Assembly: GCA_036417435.1 (NCBI GenBank) | Contig: CM070903.1 | Location: 81,523,501 to 81,587,500, forward strand | DNA from: Inia geoffrensis | Taxonomy: Eukaryota > Chordata > Mammalia > Artiodactyla > Iniidae | DNA: 64,000 nucleotides | Direction of reading: 5' to 3' | Part shown: piece after piece, positions 52,045 through 63,700 of the stretch | Layout: the number at the start of each line of letters is the position of its first letter | Position numbering within the stretch: position 1 is the stretch's first letter | Notes under the pieces: generated by a model | The model's input: only the letters and a program-made list of their open reading frames with translations | Databases searched by the model: none | Told to the model about the DNA's origin: nothing | Made by a program: the position numbers and the translations under genes

Positions 52045-54144
52045 CTGTGGAGACGAGGAGACGCAGGAGGAGAGGACGGAGTGGAGGCGGTGGAAACAGA
52101 TCCAGGAAGGAGAGGTAAGGGGCAGTAGGCAGAGCCTGGAGGTAGAGGTGTTGTGTTTACGGCCCCCCTCCCCCCACCCCCCCGGGTTCATTAGCTTTCT
52201 CCAGGTGGCTTCCCAGCCCGCCCCCTTGTGTGCTCTGCTAGGAGCAGAGTAGGCGCCTCAGGAGGCAGCTGGCATCCAGCAGCGCTCTGCCATCACTGGG
52301 GCCCCCTCTGTGCTCTGCAGAAGCCTCAGTGCCCTCCATTTCAACGCCCTCAGGCCTTGCCTTTGGACCTTTGGCTCTGGGCACCTTTCCTCATCTGTAA
52401 AACGTGCACGTTGCACTAAGAGTCCTTCCTGCTCAAATATCCTTTGAGTCTGATAGCAGGGATGGCCCACACCACAGAGAAAACGCAAGCTCCATCCACA
52501 CACTTTTACCTGTCAACACTGACTATGAACTGGCTAGACCCAAATCCAGAGAATATGACACTGTTATCAATTCTCAGCCTCTGGGCCGGTGCCAGGGTTA
52601 ATGTATCTGAAGGCCTGGAAGTGGGGGCAATTCACGCCCAGAGTGAGCTAACTGGAGCCAGCTGGGGTTCTCAGGTCATCAGCCAGGTCCAGAGGATGTA
52701 CAAGCCACCCCCCGCACTCAGCCCCACAAGCCTTCCAGGTCTTTGAGAAGCTCCTGGGCCCTGACAGTGAGTGTCCGGTCCTTTGCCTCCCTCCCATCAG
52801 CTGGTTAAGGGGCTCCACATTTCCATTCTCATCTCTTGTCATTTACTCACACCCTTTGGGGACTGTTTCCCCTCTCCCAAACTAGACTGCAAAACTTGGA
52901 ATGGAAAATGTCAAAACTGGAGGGACCTTAGAAATCACCTAATTAACCCTTTGTTTTACTCTGAGGCAAAGAGAGTAAGAAAGCTGTATACACAGTGAGT
53001 TAGAGGCAGAGCCAGTATCCAACACCTAACAGGTACCCAGTAGATGTTTCTTGAATTGAATAAATTGAACTAGGGAAGGAAGGAAGGCCTTGCTTCTGAC
53101 CCCCAGGCTGCACCACTCAGCCTCCGAATCTTATGTCCCAGAGGTAAGTCTTTACATAATCCACCCATGGACAAGAGTGCTGGAAAGTCATCTCAGACAT
53201 TATTGTGCATATGAATCACCTAGGGACCTTGCTGAAATGCAGATTCTGATTCAGCAGGTGTAGAATGGGGCCCAAGATTCTGCATCTTTAACAAGTTCCA
53301 GGTGATGCTACTGATGCTGGTCCATGAACCAAGAGGCAAGGATCTATGCTAACCCCTCCTTCCACAAGTGGGGGAAGTGAGGTCCAAGAAGAAAACTGAA
53401 TTTCTCAAAGGTCATAAAGAGTAGAGTAGTTTCCAGCACACCTCAGGTGTTCAGCGTTTTACATAAAGTCAAGCTGAATTAAATAGATTGAAACTGAACT
53501 GTTCCAGGACCAGAACATAGGTCTCTTGACCCACAAGTCCCCCCTTCTCTTGGCTTTCAATTGTGTTAAGAGGTTATTAAAATATAAAAATATGTAAAAT
53601 ACCAGCGTTTAGAACTAATAAATATATTCCACCTCTTTTTCCAGAAGGGGAGACTATGACTCAGAGAGGGAAAGTTACCAGGTGCTCAGCAGAAGATCTG
53701 GAATCAAACCTAGGTGTCCCAACTCCCAGTAGCTACCCTTTCTCTGCCTCCCAGTCTGCACTGGGCCAACAGTGAGACTGACCCCTAGCACCTGGGTTCC
53801 CCATGTTTCTGTCTTTTCTTGGAAGGTGTCCCAGGGGCTGCCTGCAGGGCTCCTACTTCCTGGGCTACTCACCTGCCTGAGGCATGCAGCTCCAGGTACT
53901 GCTTCCAGCCTGGGGCTAGCACATTGTGCTTGAGGTTGGGATCGATGATGAGGTCCCAGCTGTCAGCCGGCTTTGCCTCCTCCATCTTCTCGTGGAAGAT
54001 TTTCTTCCATTCACCTGTGGTCACACTTTTACACATGGTCTCGTCAGTGGCGAGGGAGGGCAAGCTCCACTTGAGTGAGAACACGGGAAGTGAGGGCAGG
54101 TGCAAGGCAGGGCAGCGCAGTCTCCACGGTCTAAAAATCCTCAT
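51525..54144 (-). CDS. RTP1: RTP1, receptor-transporting protein 1 (two exons, complete)
   Basis: Join complement(53873-54144, 51525-52044): 792 nt, 263 residues plus TAA, the human length. Starts MRIFRPWRLRCPALHLPSLP; this ATG is the first in frame (upstream only a TTG exists). A 3CxxC zinc-binding domain is visible (HCSWCWHTW, LCYECG, QCYGE, FCEACQEG), then a C-terminal membrane segment (IPWCLFWAMVLLLIIYLQF) and a short tail ending SSV. From family knowledge it is a type III membrane protein of olfactory neurons that helps odorant receptors reach the cell surface. Convergent with MASP1, as in human. No stop, frameshift or splice damage seen. Confidence 0.97.
52045..53872 (-). other. RTP1: RTP1 intron
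   Basis: 1.83 kb GT-AG intron. Contains a C-rich run (52164-52185), MIR-like remains (about 52900-53030 and 53630-53750) and a MER5-type remnant (53195-53335). No extra exon seen. Confidence 0.75.
53195..53335. repeat. MER5-type hAT remnant in the RTP1 intron
   Basis: Contains atgcagattctgattcagca, attctgcatctttaacaagt and ccaggtgatgctactgatgc in MER5 order. Confidence 0.8.
53873..54144 (-). CDS. RTP1: RTP1 exon 1
   Basis: ATG (complement 54142-54144) to the GTGAG donor (complement 53872 down). Encodes 90 codons plus two bases, ending KQYLELHASG then AG|. Contains TDETMCKSVTTGEWKKIFHE, conserved in the RTP family N-terminus. Confidence 0.96.
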
Positions 54145-55154
54145 CAGTAGGACCAGGAGGAAGCAGGAACCAGCTCCCTCCTTTGTCCGCAGTGGAACCT
54201 GTTTCCACGGCAACGAGGCAGGGAGCCTGGAGACAGAGGTTGGGAAGGAGGGAGTCTCTGAAGGGGTGTTTCAGGGCCCCCAAACTGAGGCTGCAGAGGC
54301 GGGGTTTGTGTATCTAAGTGACCCTAGACAGGGTGGGGGGCCTGAAAGGAGGCTGAGCTTCAGACCGTCTCACTCTGGCCTGCCAAGAGCATGCACGAGG
54401 ACCTGGGAACTGGCTCAGCTTTACCTTGCTGCCCCTGGAGGTATCATCAGCATCTGGCTGCTATGGTAACCATGATGCCTTAGGGAGCCAAAGAGAAATA
54501 AGGGATGGGAAGATGTAGACCTGTTAATAGATGCAACAATAATAATAAACCCTCTTTCTGCACCCTCACCCATCTTGTGACCAGCATTTTGCCATTTACG
54601 AAAATTACTGGAGGTCTCTTGACCCACAATTGTTATTGCCACTGTACAGATCAGGAGACTGGGACTCACCTAGCTTATAAATGGCAGAGCTTGTAGCCAA
54701 TTCCAAGCTATTGAGCCCCTGCCGATTCATTAATTCATTTGTGTCAAACATACCCATGTGCCAGGTTCTATATATGCCAGATGGTTGTAACTGGGTATGT
54801 ATCCAGTAACCAGAATGCGATAGGATCCATGCTGTGACAGCCATGTATAAGAGCAGCCACCTGTGCACAAAGGTGGGAACCATTGCATCAGCCTGGAAGG
54901 AATAGAAAAGGTAATTTTCAACTTGATTATGGAAGAGGAACATAATATCCATAGGAAAAACAACCTTTACTATTGGTGCCCCTTTGGCTATTTTTTAATA
55001 AATTATTTTCCCTTTATAAACGTCATACAGGTTTATTATAGAAAACTTGGAAAATATAGATAAAATAAGGCAAAAATAAGACTCTTCCTAATACCCATGC
55101 TCAAGATAGTCACTGTTAATATTATGATGTACACACCCTGCCCGCTTTTTTCTG

Positions 55155-55225
55155 TACATGTATGTGTGTGTATATATATATGTGTGTGTATGCAAGTATG
55201 TGTATATATACACACACATTCTACA
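55155..55225 (+). repeat. (TG)n/(TA)n dinucleotide patch
   Basis: Mixed TGTG, TATA and ACAC runs with interruptions. Confidence 0.85.
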
Positions 55226-55934
55226 TAGTACACTGTGATGTATTTTTTTTAAAGAATAATATATCACAAATATTTTTCTAGATCATTTTCTAGGTCTAGG
55301 TCATTAATATTATTCCAGCTTGGAGGCTGCCTATATGCTGTTATATGGTTGGGCGTAATTTATTTAGGCAACCTTCTATTTGGGAGCATTAATTTTTTTC
55401 AATCTCTCACAGTTACACTCTTGCTTCCTATTTGAGTAAAACTTACTGCTGAAGCTCATGGTCCTGCATTTCAGGCATCAGAGATGATGCTTTCTGCAGT
55501 TGGAGAACACACTCTTGACTCTCCTCCCTGCAGGAGCTTGGTGTGGCTAGCAGAATCTGAGTAGGCTCTTCAAACAGTATTAACTCGTAGACAGCCTACA
55601 GATTCTGAAGTTTAGGGATGAAAAAGAAGGGCCTAAACCTCCCATCTGATTCTGGAGACTATCTTCCAAGTTCTCCTCCTGCCTCTGCATGAATGCTTGA
55701 TGCCTTAGCATCCTTTATTTTAGCCTCAGTTTATTCAGATTGGCAATGGGATAAAAAAAAGAGGCAGTGTCTCTAGTTAAAAGCAGGAGCTCTGGAATTA
55801 CTTGCATGGGTTTTTTTTTTTTTTGGAATGCTCTTATATCCTCATAGGTAGCTATTCTAATATATTTAATATGTAGCATTTCAAAATGTATGTTGATGTT
55901 TTATGTGAATATATTTTTAATTTGCATAGTAACA

Positions 55935-56190
55935 GCAATCACTATATAGCACTTACTATGTATCAGGCATGTTTCTAAGTGCTTTATACATATTAATTGA
56001 GTTCATCTTAACAATAATCTCTATACATAGGTAATATCAGCAGCAGCTCCATTTTGCAAATATGTAAGATAACGCAGAGAGATTAGATAACTTGCCCAAG
56101 ATTCAACAGCCAATAATTAATGGAACTGGGATTTGAACCTAAATGATTGTTTCCAAAGCCCCAGCTTAATCACTACACTGCTCAGCACAG
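55935..56190 (-). repeat. MIR SINE, antisense, near full length
   Basis: Contains tactatgtatcaggcatgtt, taagtgctttatacatatta, agataacttgcccaagattc and gaactgggatttgaacctaa, then aagccccagcttaatcacta: almost the whole MIR consensus reversed. Confidence 0.88.
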
Positions 56191-56579
56191 AACATCAAAA
56201 CAAAACATTTGCTAAATAAATGTTTATCTTTCTACCTTCTCATCACTGGATATGGTCATTCCAGACTCAGAGAACTGAAATTCATATCCTTTGGGCAAAT
56301 AGTTCAGTAGGCCACCCTGGGGCCATAGCCCCTGGATAGAGAAATGAGTGTATTTAACCCACCAGGTTCCCTGTTATCACTGCAGATGCCTCCTTTTCTG
56401 CTGAGCCTCATGGAGCAAGTGTCCACAGACCCCTGATACCCAGTGTAAAGATTTTAGAGCTGAAAGAGAAATTCAGCTTGAAATCTTACCAAAGGAAATA
56501 CAGTGCAGAAAGCCATCTCTAAGAGCACCATTCCTGTGAAGCCGTAATCATTTGATGACAGGCACTCAGGTTCAGTGGA

Positions 56580-56740
56580 GAGAACACTGAACTGGAAGGC
56601 AGGATATGTCAATATATATCCCAGCCCTGCTACTGGCTGGCTTTGTGACCAAGGACAAGTCACTTCTCTTGGCCTCAGTTTTTTCATTTGTTCGATGAAG
56701 AATTAGACTAGATGGCAAGGCTGAGGTCCCCTCTGGCTGT
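56580..56740 (+). repeat. MIR SINE
   Basis: Contains gctggctttgtgaccaagga, cttggcctcagttttttcat and agaattagactagatggcaa in sense order. Confidence 0.8.
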
Positions 56741-57129
56741 AGCCACGTATGAATTCAAAGAGTTTTATACTTAGAAACCTGAATCCTTGGAGGGCAGGAG
56801 GTCGGATGGAGGCCACTGGATGGAAGAGGGATGCTTATAATGAGGCATTGCAGGTAGTGCCTGGAGTCAGGGTCTGTCTCCTTGGGGGCTGCTACATAGT
56901 TGAAGATCTCTTTGGAGGTGTCACTCCACTAGCTTTGCACTGGACACAGTAAGGACAGAAAATAAATCGGAGCCACTGAACGTTAACACTAGAAGGGATT
57001 TTAAAGTTCATTAAACTTTTTATCCTTCAAGTCAGTATTCTTGCTTCTGAATTAAGGCAATCAATACTCAGAGAAGTAAACTGACTTAACCAGTCTCAGA
57101 GGTGTGATGGGAGCTGTCTCACGTTGCAG

Positions 57130-57311
57130 CCACAGGCCAAGGAGAGAATGGAAACTGAGGACATTTCCGGAAAGTATGTAAAGCTGATAGAAGCTTTTAG
57201 AACTCGCCCTGGAGCCAAAGTGTATTATCCAACACCAGGAACAAATTCTCTAGAAATATTTTGCAGTCATTGCTACAGTAAACAATATGATGAAAAACAA
57301 GCACACAGAAG
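57130..57311 (+). other. Unidentified candidate exon (open frame with splice-like ends)
   Basis: A 182-base stretch bounded by CAG and GTAAGA, open in one frame from 57085 to the donor. An ATG at 57148 starts METEDISGKYVKLIEAFRTR; near the end it encodes FCSHCYSKQYDEKQAH, a C-x2-C-x10-H pattern like a partial zinc finger. I do not recognise the protein. The acceptor has a poor pyrimidine tract. It could be an exon of an unannotated gene, a relic exon or chance. Confidence 0.25.
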
Positions 57312-57329
57312 GTAAGAATCACCAGAGGT

Positions 57330-57372
57330 GCGTGTGTGTGTGTGCGCGCGTGCGTGTGCGCACAAGTGTGTG
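57330..57372 (+). repeat. (TG)n/(CG)n dinucleotide patch
   Basis: gtgtgtgtgtgtgcgcgcgtgcg type sequence, a potential Z-DNA-forming alternating purine-pyrimidine run. Confidence 0.85.
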
Positions 57373-57592
57373 CATAACCAGCTGATGCAATTCCCATTGG
57401 CACAAATTAAGTTTAATTTAGAACCTGAGCTTACTATGCAGAGAGCAATGTAACATATCGTTCTGTATAGCAGAATGTTTCCTCTAATAAAATCATATTT
57501 CTATCAAGACAAATAACCCTGTGGTATTGCAACTTGCTCTCTATCAAATGAACTCTGATGTCATGATATCCACAATTTAGAGATTGCCAATC

Positions 57593-58062
57593 TGTTATTG
57601 ACAGAGTTCTTAGACTCTTTAATCAATAGAAATTGATGAGGCCAAATGAGAAATTCAGGCAAGGCTTTACTGGGACTTGTGCTGCAGCAGGAGGGAGTGA
57701 AAACAAGAACGGGTTCCCTTGCTCACTCCCTGAGGGGGGCAGTGAGCTGGTCCCTTATATGGGGCAAGGGTAGGGGTGGGTCCAGGGGTTGGGCCAGAGT
57801 GGGGGCTTAGGTGTTTTGCCCACCCCTTTGGTGGTGTTGAGTGCAGGGGGCATGTACAGTATGCTGCTTTTACTCTGGACTCCTCAGAAGTGGCAGTTGG
57901 GTTTTTAGTCTTTTTGTATCTTGTTGTTCATAATTTGCCCCAACTGCACATGTGCACAGTTATTTTTAGTCCCTTATAGTTTCTTCATATTTTGTTGCTT
58001 GAGGAGACATCTGTCCAGGTGCAAGCACTGCAGCAAAGGGTCCCAGGTCCCAGCCTGTCTCA
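57593..58062 (-). mobile_element. Solo LTR of an ERV1-type endogenous retrovirus
   Basis: On the minus strand it begins TGAGACAGGCTGGG and ends TCAATAACA. It is 470 bases with TG...CA ends, a TATA-like element (ccatataagg) and an AGTAAA poly(A)-type hexamer downstream. Identical 4-bp duplicates AATC (57589-57592 and 58063-58066) flank it; a 4-bp duplication is typical of ERV1/gammaretrovirus-like elements. No gag, pol or env sequence adjoins it. Confidence 0.85.
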
Positions 58063-59511
58063 AATCTAGACATCTTTAAAGCCAATGGCCTCACCTTGGC
58101 TAGTTTCTTAGAGTTTGTGACCACAATTTAAATCCATAAAATGGCTTAATACTAAATCCCCAACTAGAAAATTAGAGTGGTAGGGGAAAAAAGAGAGAAA
58201 AGAAAGAAAATCATGTCTCTAATTTGTTCTTTGGCTCAATAAGAAATATTTTATAAAGTTTATTATTCTATTATTGCCTATCAAAATGTTATAAAAAATA
58301 AACATTGTCACTGTTGAAACAATGCACTAGCGACAAGTGATTCTCAACCAGGGACAATTCCAGATCCCTAAAGGGCATTTGGGAAGGAAGGGTATGTTTG
58401 GGGGTTGGATCAATGACTAGAAGTATCTGCTGGCACACAGTGCCTGGAGACCTAGGATCTAAATGTACCTGACAGTTCCACAGCAAAGAATTTTCCTTCC
58501 CAGAAAGACCTACCTTTGCTGAACCCAAACAGTAAGCCCCTCCATGATCTGTTGACTTACTGGTATAAAGAGCCCAGGTAGTAGTCTCAACTTCCAATTT
58601 AATGAAACCATTGTTTTCTTCCTTGGTGGAAACATTCCTCCCTTCAGAACAAAGACCTCTAAACCAGCAGAGTCCAAAGTTGTCGGGGATAGGAAGCAAA
58701 GAATAAAACAAAAAAAGAGTAAGATCACTACCATCAGAGGTAATTTTGGGGGAGCTTTTCTACCTCTGAACTCGTGGAGCTGAGGAAAACAGCATCAAAC
58801 CTTGGTTGCTAATTCAGAGTATATGCCACATCCTGGAGAACAATACCCTGGCCCTGCAAGGTGCTGTCACCTAGATGGCTCCATAACTGAGCCTTCCAGA
58901 GGCCTCCCCACTGTTCACTGGGGCCAGCTGCTTCAGAGTGATGGGAGATACAGTAAAACAAATGAATTCCATGAGTATGAACCCATTGCCAGATTTCATT
59001 TGCTTTAAAATCAGTTCCTGGTCAGAAGCAATGCTATACAGAATATCACAGTGGCAAATAAGTTATTCTCTAAGTTCATTGCTGAGTGTCCAAATGACAA
59101 TAGCAGAGATCAACAGTGACCCCTTGAATGGGACATGATTCCATGGGGAACCAGCCAACAACCTGGTAGCAGTTTGATTTTATCGGACCATTTCCATCAA
59201 GGAAATGGAAATGGGCAGAACTTTGTTCTCACTGGAATAGAAAATTATTATGGATCTAGGTTTCCCTTCCTTCTTCACAATGCTCTGTCATTTGTGGACT
59301 TTCAAAACGCCTTATTCACTATTATGGTATTCCTCAGCTGGTTAGGCTGCCTCACTGCATGGTGGATGGTTTCCAAGAAGGAGCATTCCAAGAGGAAGGA
59401 AATGGAGGCCGTCAGTCCACTTAGGGCTGGGTCAGAAATCCCGGAACATCACTCCCATCATGTTCTATTGGTCAGAGCAATCACAGGGCCAGAGTTAAGG
59501 AGCTGGAAAAC
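58063..59511. other. Intergenic DNA between the LTR and the distal L1
   Basis: An A/T-rich stretch (about 58130-58310) and otherwise apparently unique DNA. About 59000-59470 could be a decayed retroelement piece, but I cannot name it. Confidence 0.4.
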
Positions 59512-59595
59512 AAACTCCACCTTTTTTTAAAAATTGAAGTATAGTTGACTTACAATGTTGTGTTATTTCAGTTGTACAGCAAAGTGATTCAGTTA

Positions 59596-59610
59596 TATAT
59601 ATATATAATA

Positions 59611-59642
<32 letters not shown>

Positions 59643-59665
59643 CACATATATATACATGTATACAT
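59596..59665 (+). repeat. (TA)n/(TG)n microsatellite inside the L1
   Basis: Imperfect TATATA and TGTGTG runs in the L1 3' UTR region. Confidence 0.9.
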
Positions 59666-60079
59666 ATATATATTATATAGATATGCACATTCTTTTTCAG
59701 ATTATTTTCCATTATAGGTTATTACAAGATATTAAATATAGTTCCCTGTGCTATACAGTAGGTTTTTGTTGTTTATCTGTTTTATATATAGTAGTGTGTA
59801 TCTGTCAATCCCAAACTCCTAAATTATCCCTCCCCCATCCCTGCTCTTCCCTTTGGTAACCATAAATTTGTTTTCTATTCTGTGAGGCTGTTTCTGTTTT
59901 GTAAATAATTTTATTTGTATCATTTTTTTAGATTCCACATATAAGTGATATCATATGATATTTGTCTTTCTCTGATTTACTTCACTTAGTATGATAATCT
60001 CTAGGTCCATCCATGTTGCTTCAAATAATGCCAATAATGCTGGCATTAATTCATTCTCTTTTATGGCTGAGTAATACTC

Positions 60080-60084
<5 letters not shown>

Positions 60085-60136
<52 letters not shown>
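60085..60136 (+). repeat. (TA)n microsatellite inside the L1
   Basis: About 26 uninterrupted TA units, within a segment where related L1 copies have only a short TATATATG stretch (compare 7350-7362). Confidence 0.95.
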
Positions 60137-60140
<4 letters not shown>

Positions 60141-60775
60141 ACATCTTCTTTATCCATTCATCTGTCGATGGATACTTAGGTTGCTTCCATTTCTTGGCTA
60201 TTCTAAATAGTGCTGCTATGAACATTGGGGTGCATGTATCTTTTCAAATTAGAGTTTTAATTTTTTCCAGATATATGCCCAGAAGTGGGATTGCTGGATC
60301 ATATGGCAACTCTATTCTTAGTTTTTTAAGGAACCTCCATACTGTTCTCCATAGTGGCTGCGCCAATTTACATTCCCACCAACAGTGTAGGAGGGTTCCC
60401 TTTTCTCCATAACCTCTCCAGCATGTATTATTTGTAGACTTTTTGATGATGGCCATTCTGACAGGTGTAAGATAATAACTCATTGTAGTTTTGATTTTCA
60501 TTCCTCTAATAGTTAGCGATGTTGATTATCTTTTCATATGCCTGTTGGCCATCTGTATATCTTCTTTGGAGAAATGTCTATTTAGGTCTTCTGCCCATTT
60601 TTTGATTGGGTTGCTTGTTTTTTTGATACTGAGCTGTATGAGCTATATGTGTATTTTGAAAATTAAGCCCTTGTTGGTCATACTGTTTGCAAGTATTTTC
60701 TCCCATTCTGTGGTTGTCTTTTCATTTTGTCTTTGGTTTCCTTTTCTGTGCAAAAGCTTATAATAAATTCCACCT

Positions 60776-63700
60776 CTTGATGGGGAAGTGGCATATACCT
60801 ACAAGGAGGACAGGAATTGGTAGTGGCCACCTTTGCAGACTATCCACCAAAGTGCCCAATCGTTTGTTCTTATCCTCCAAAGCTTAGTGTCTTGAAAAAG
60901 CTATGTCAAATTCTATGATGTAAGTAGAGGTTGACATTATTTTGCAAAAAAGGAAACTAAAGATCAGAGAAGCAAAGCAAATAGTAAACTAAATCCAGCA
61001 AGCCCAACCTCAAAACATAACCGGAAAGGGACAGTAGGGCTGTTCACCTTGAAACCCAGTAAAGGAAACCATCGCAAATACTCAGCCCACTACTACCACC
61101 CACCCCTGCCTGCCCTATCACGATGTATAGGAATCTTTTTCTCTCCTTCCCCTCCTGCCCTCACTACCACCACTGAGCTTCTCTTCTAAGCTATTGCTCA
61201 ATTTTGTGAGTCCTATGTGCCACTATCCTCCAGGGCACTATCAGTGGACAGGGTACTTCTTTTGCTTTTCCATGAAGTTACCCATCAGTCAACTGAAAAT
61301 CCATCCAGGTTGCATGTCTAGAACTTTCCCTTCTCTCCCTGATCTCCCTTCCGATGAGATCAGGCACTTTCAGGGTGGTATGGCCATAGAATCTGATCTC
61401 CCTTCTGTCTTCTTCTCTTCTACTTTCTCTTCAGGGCCCTGATTCAGTCTTTAGCGTGAAGCATCTACAAGCAAATAACTGTTCCTCCTACTAATAGTGA
61501 CTACTTACCGTTGCATAACTTTGATTCACTAGCAAGGTTTCTGTCCCTTCATTCTCTTATATCAAAGATCCTCTACTCAGCAAGGTAAAGGAAGAAGGAA
61601 TGGAAGGAATGGAGGAGAAAGAAAATTCCATCATAACACATACTATCCTCCCTCCAAACATGATCTTTCCAAGAAAAGCCATGAAAAGAGAAAATATGGT
61701 TCTCTCTTTTGGAAGCGATGGGAAACTGCTCTGGACAGTGAATGTGTTTTTCACAGCAGCCACAGAATAATCCTGGATCACAATTACATTCAATTACTTT
61801 GGCTTAGCCTCTACCACGTGACCTTAAAAGACAGAAGTGTATATAGAACAGAGTCAAGGAGTGGAAGAGGTCTGGGAGTTTATCTAGTCCAACCCTGATC
61901 AGATGTACCAGTTACTCTGATTTATCACATGTGAGGCTCTACACAGACATAAGACGATCAGTTTTTAATTTAGTGTGAAGGCACCTCTTCGCCCAGAATG
62001 AGGAGACCATTCACCATCTGTCTTCAGACAGACCCAGTGATCCAGGATTAGGGTTACTACTGAAGTCCAAGTAATCACAGAAGCCCATTGACTGTCATGC
62101 AGTCACCCAGCCTGACATGAACACCCCCAGTGCCATGGAGCACACTGTCTCCAGAGGCAGCAGATCCAGCTAAGCTCTGGCTGTTGGAAAGCTCTTCTTG
62201 GCTGTATGCCAACCTCTCACTTCCCGAAACCTCAATTCACTGTCCAATGAGGAGCGCTTAACAAAGTCCTAGCCCACAGTAAGCAGTCGATAAATTAACT
62301 ACTTTTAGAGGGGGGGGAAATGTATTATAGTTTTTCTGCTGGAAGTCTCTATTTAAATAATTTGTAAAAATCTATGTTGTCAGAGCACCACTGCTTTTTT
62401 TTATTCTTTAAACTTGAGAGCTTTTATTAAGAATACCTTATATTAGAGCTTAAACACAAGTTTAGGGGAAAGAGTATTATTTATTCTATTCTCTGACGTA
62501 ATTTTCTGTAATGGCAAAAGCAAAACAGTTCCTATTTTTCCATCGGTGTATCACGGAAACCTTCAAGCACATATAAAAGTGAACAGCAACAACGAAACAT
62601 GGAACTCCACGTTCCCGTCACCCAGCTTCAAAAACCAGCAGGCTTCTGCCATTCTAAAATGTTTTCTTTAACATAGTATTTGAGATTTCCTTCAAAATAT
62701 TGTGGGTGGCGGTATAGATGAAACATGATTAACCACAAGTTGATCACGTTTGAGTCTGTGGGTACATGTGCATTTATTATACCATTCTCTCTACTTTCTT
62801 ATGTCAAACGTTTCCATAATAGAAAGTAAATAAGCATTTTTTCTTTTGCTCATCGTCCTCTTCTAATATCATGCTTCTTGTAACTTGTAACTGCAGGCGT
62901 CTAGTTTAAGCCTTTGTGGTCTGAATTTTTCCATACATCTTCCTATCACTATAATGACAACCTAATATGTACAAAAATAGTCTAAACATGTTCCTCTTGT
63001 AGCCTCAGATGCACTCACCAACGAATGTCTATGTTTGAAATACATGGTGTATACATAACATGCAGGTAATTAGCAGTTCTGTTATCCAGAGGCCTAGCTT
63101 CTCAGGCCAAAAGACTTTTCTGTTAAAGGAGTTAAATAGTCTTGGTGAACCATAAAAGTTAAAGTTCCCTTCATTCAACATCCATCCATTGAGTAACTCT
63201 TATATGCTAGATGCTCTAGCATGTAGGTAATGTAACATGGCTGTGGGCCACAAAGACAAATTATTCTTTACTCTCTCAGACCAGTGTTCAGATGAATTTT
63301 ATAGTCTTGATCAAAATAAAAGACCACAGGGATCCCCAGCATCTAGAATACTGCTCAACATGTAGTAGATGTTCAATGTCTGTTGAGCGAGTGATGTATG
63401 AGTGCATTGCTGGATATCAGGTTATAATCCCAGCCACTTAACAATGACTTAATTATTGAGAGAAGACTATTGACCTCAGTGGAAAAAATAGGAAGGATTT
63501 ACTCTTCCATATTCATCTTTCTAGGTCCTCAGTTTTTGATTGGCTTTGGTTTGGAGGTTAATTTGGAAGTTTATACGTAACTTTTGGTTGCAGTATTTGA
63601 TTTAGGTGAATGGAATTGGAGAGTTATGTGCAGCCTGCAAACAGGACAAAGGAACAGTGAAAAACCCAGGTGCATCCTTCACAGCCAGTCACATTGGTTA

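Larger units (their letters stand above)
54145..57129. other. RTP1 upstream region and intergenic DNA
   Basis: The first few hundred bases upstream of RTP1 should hold its 5' UTR and promoter, but no TATA box or CpG island stands out. Then a TG/TA dinucleotide patch (55155-55225) and MIRs at 55935-56190 (antisense) and 56580-56740 (sense). No gene recognised. Confidence 0.5.
59523..60764 (-). mobile_element. 5'-truncated L1, antisense, with target duplication
   Basis: The minus strand carries the ORF2 end (motifs [31 protein letters not shown]) and the 3' UTR. Flanks AAACTCCACCT (59512-59522) and AAATTCCACCT (60765-60775) differ at one base. Two AT-rich microsatellites have grown inside it. 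Coding remains are broken. Confidence 0.92.

Noticed and set aside
51537..52118. 193-codon open frame on the + strand over RTP1 exon 2
   Set aside because: It is antisense to a GC-rich, conserved exon; RTP1 on the minus strand matches a known family and the + strand frame does not.
54145..54213. N-terminal extension of RTP1 upstream of the ATG
   Set aside because: The frame is open to a TTG, not an ATG, and the human protein starts at the MRIFRP methionine.
53819..54469. 216-codon open frame on the + strand over RTP1 exon 1
   Set aside because: Antisense shadow of RTP1 exon 1 with no recognisable domain.
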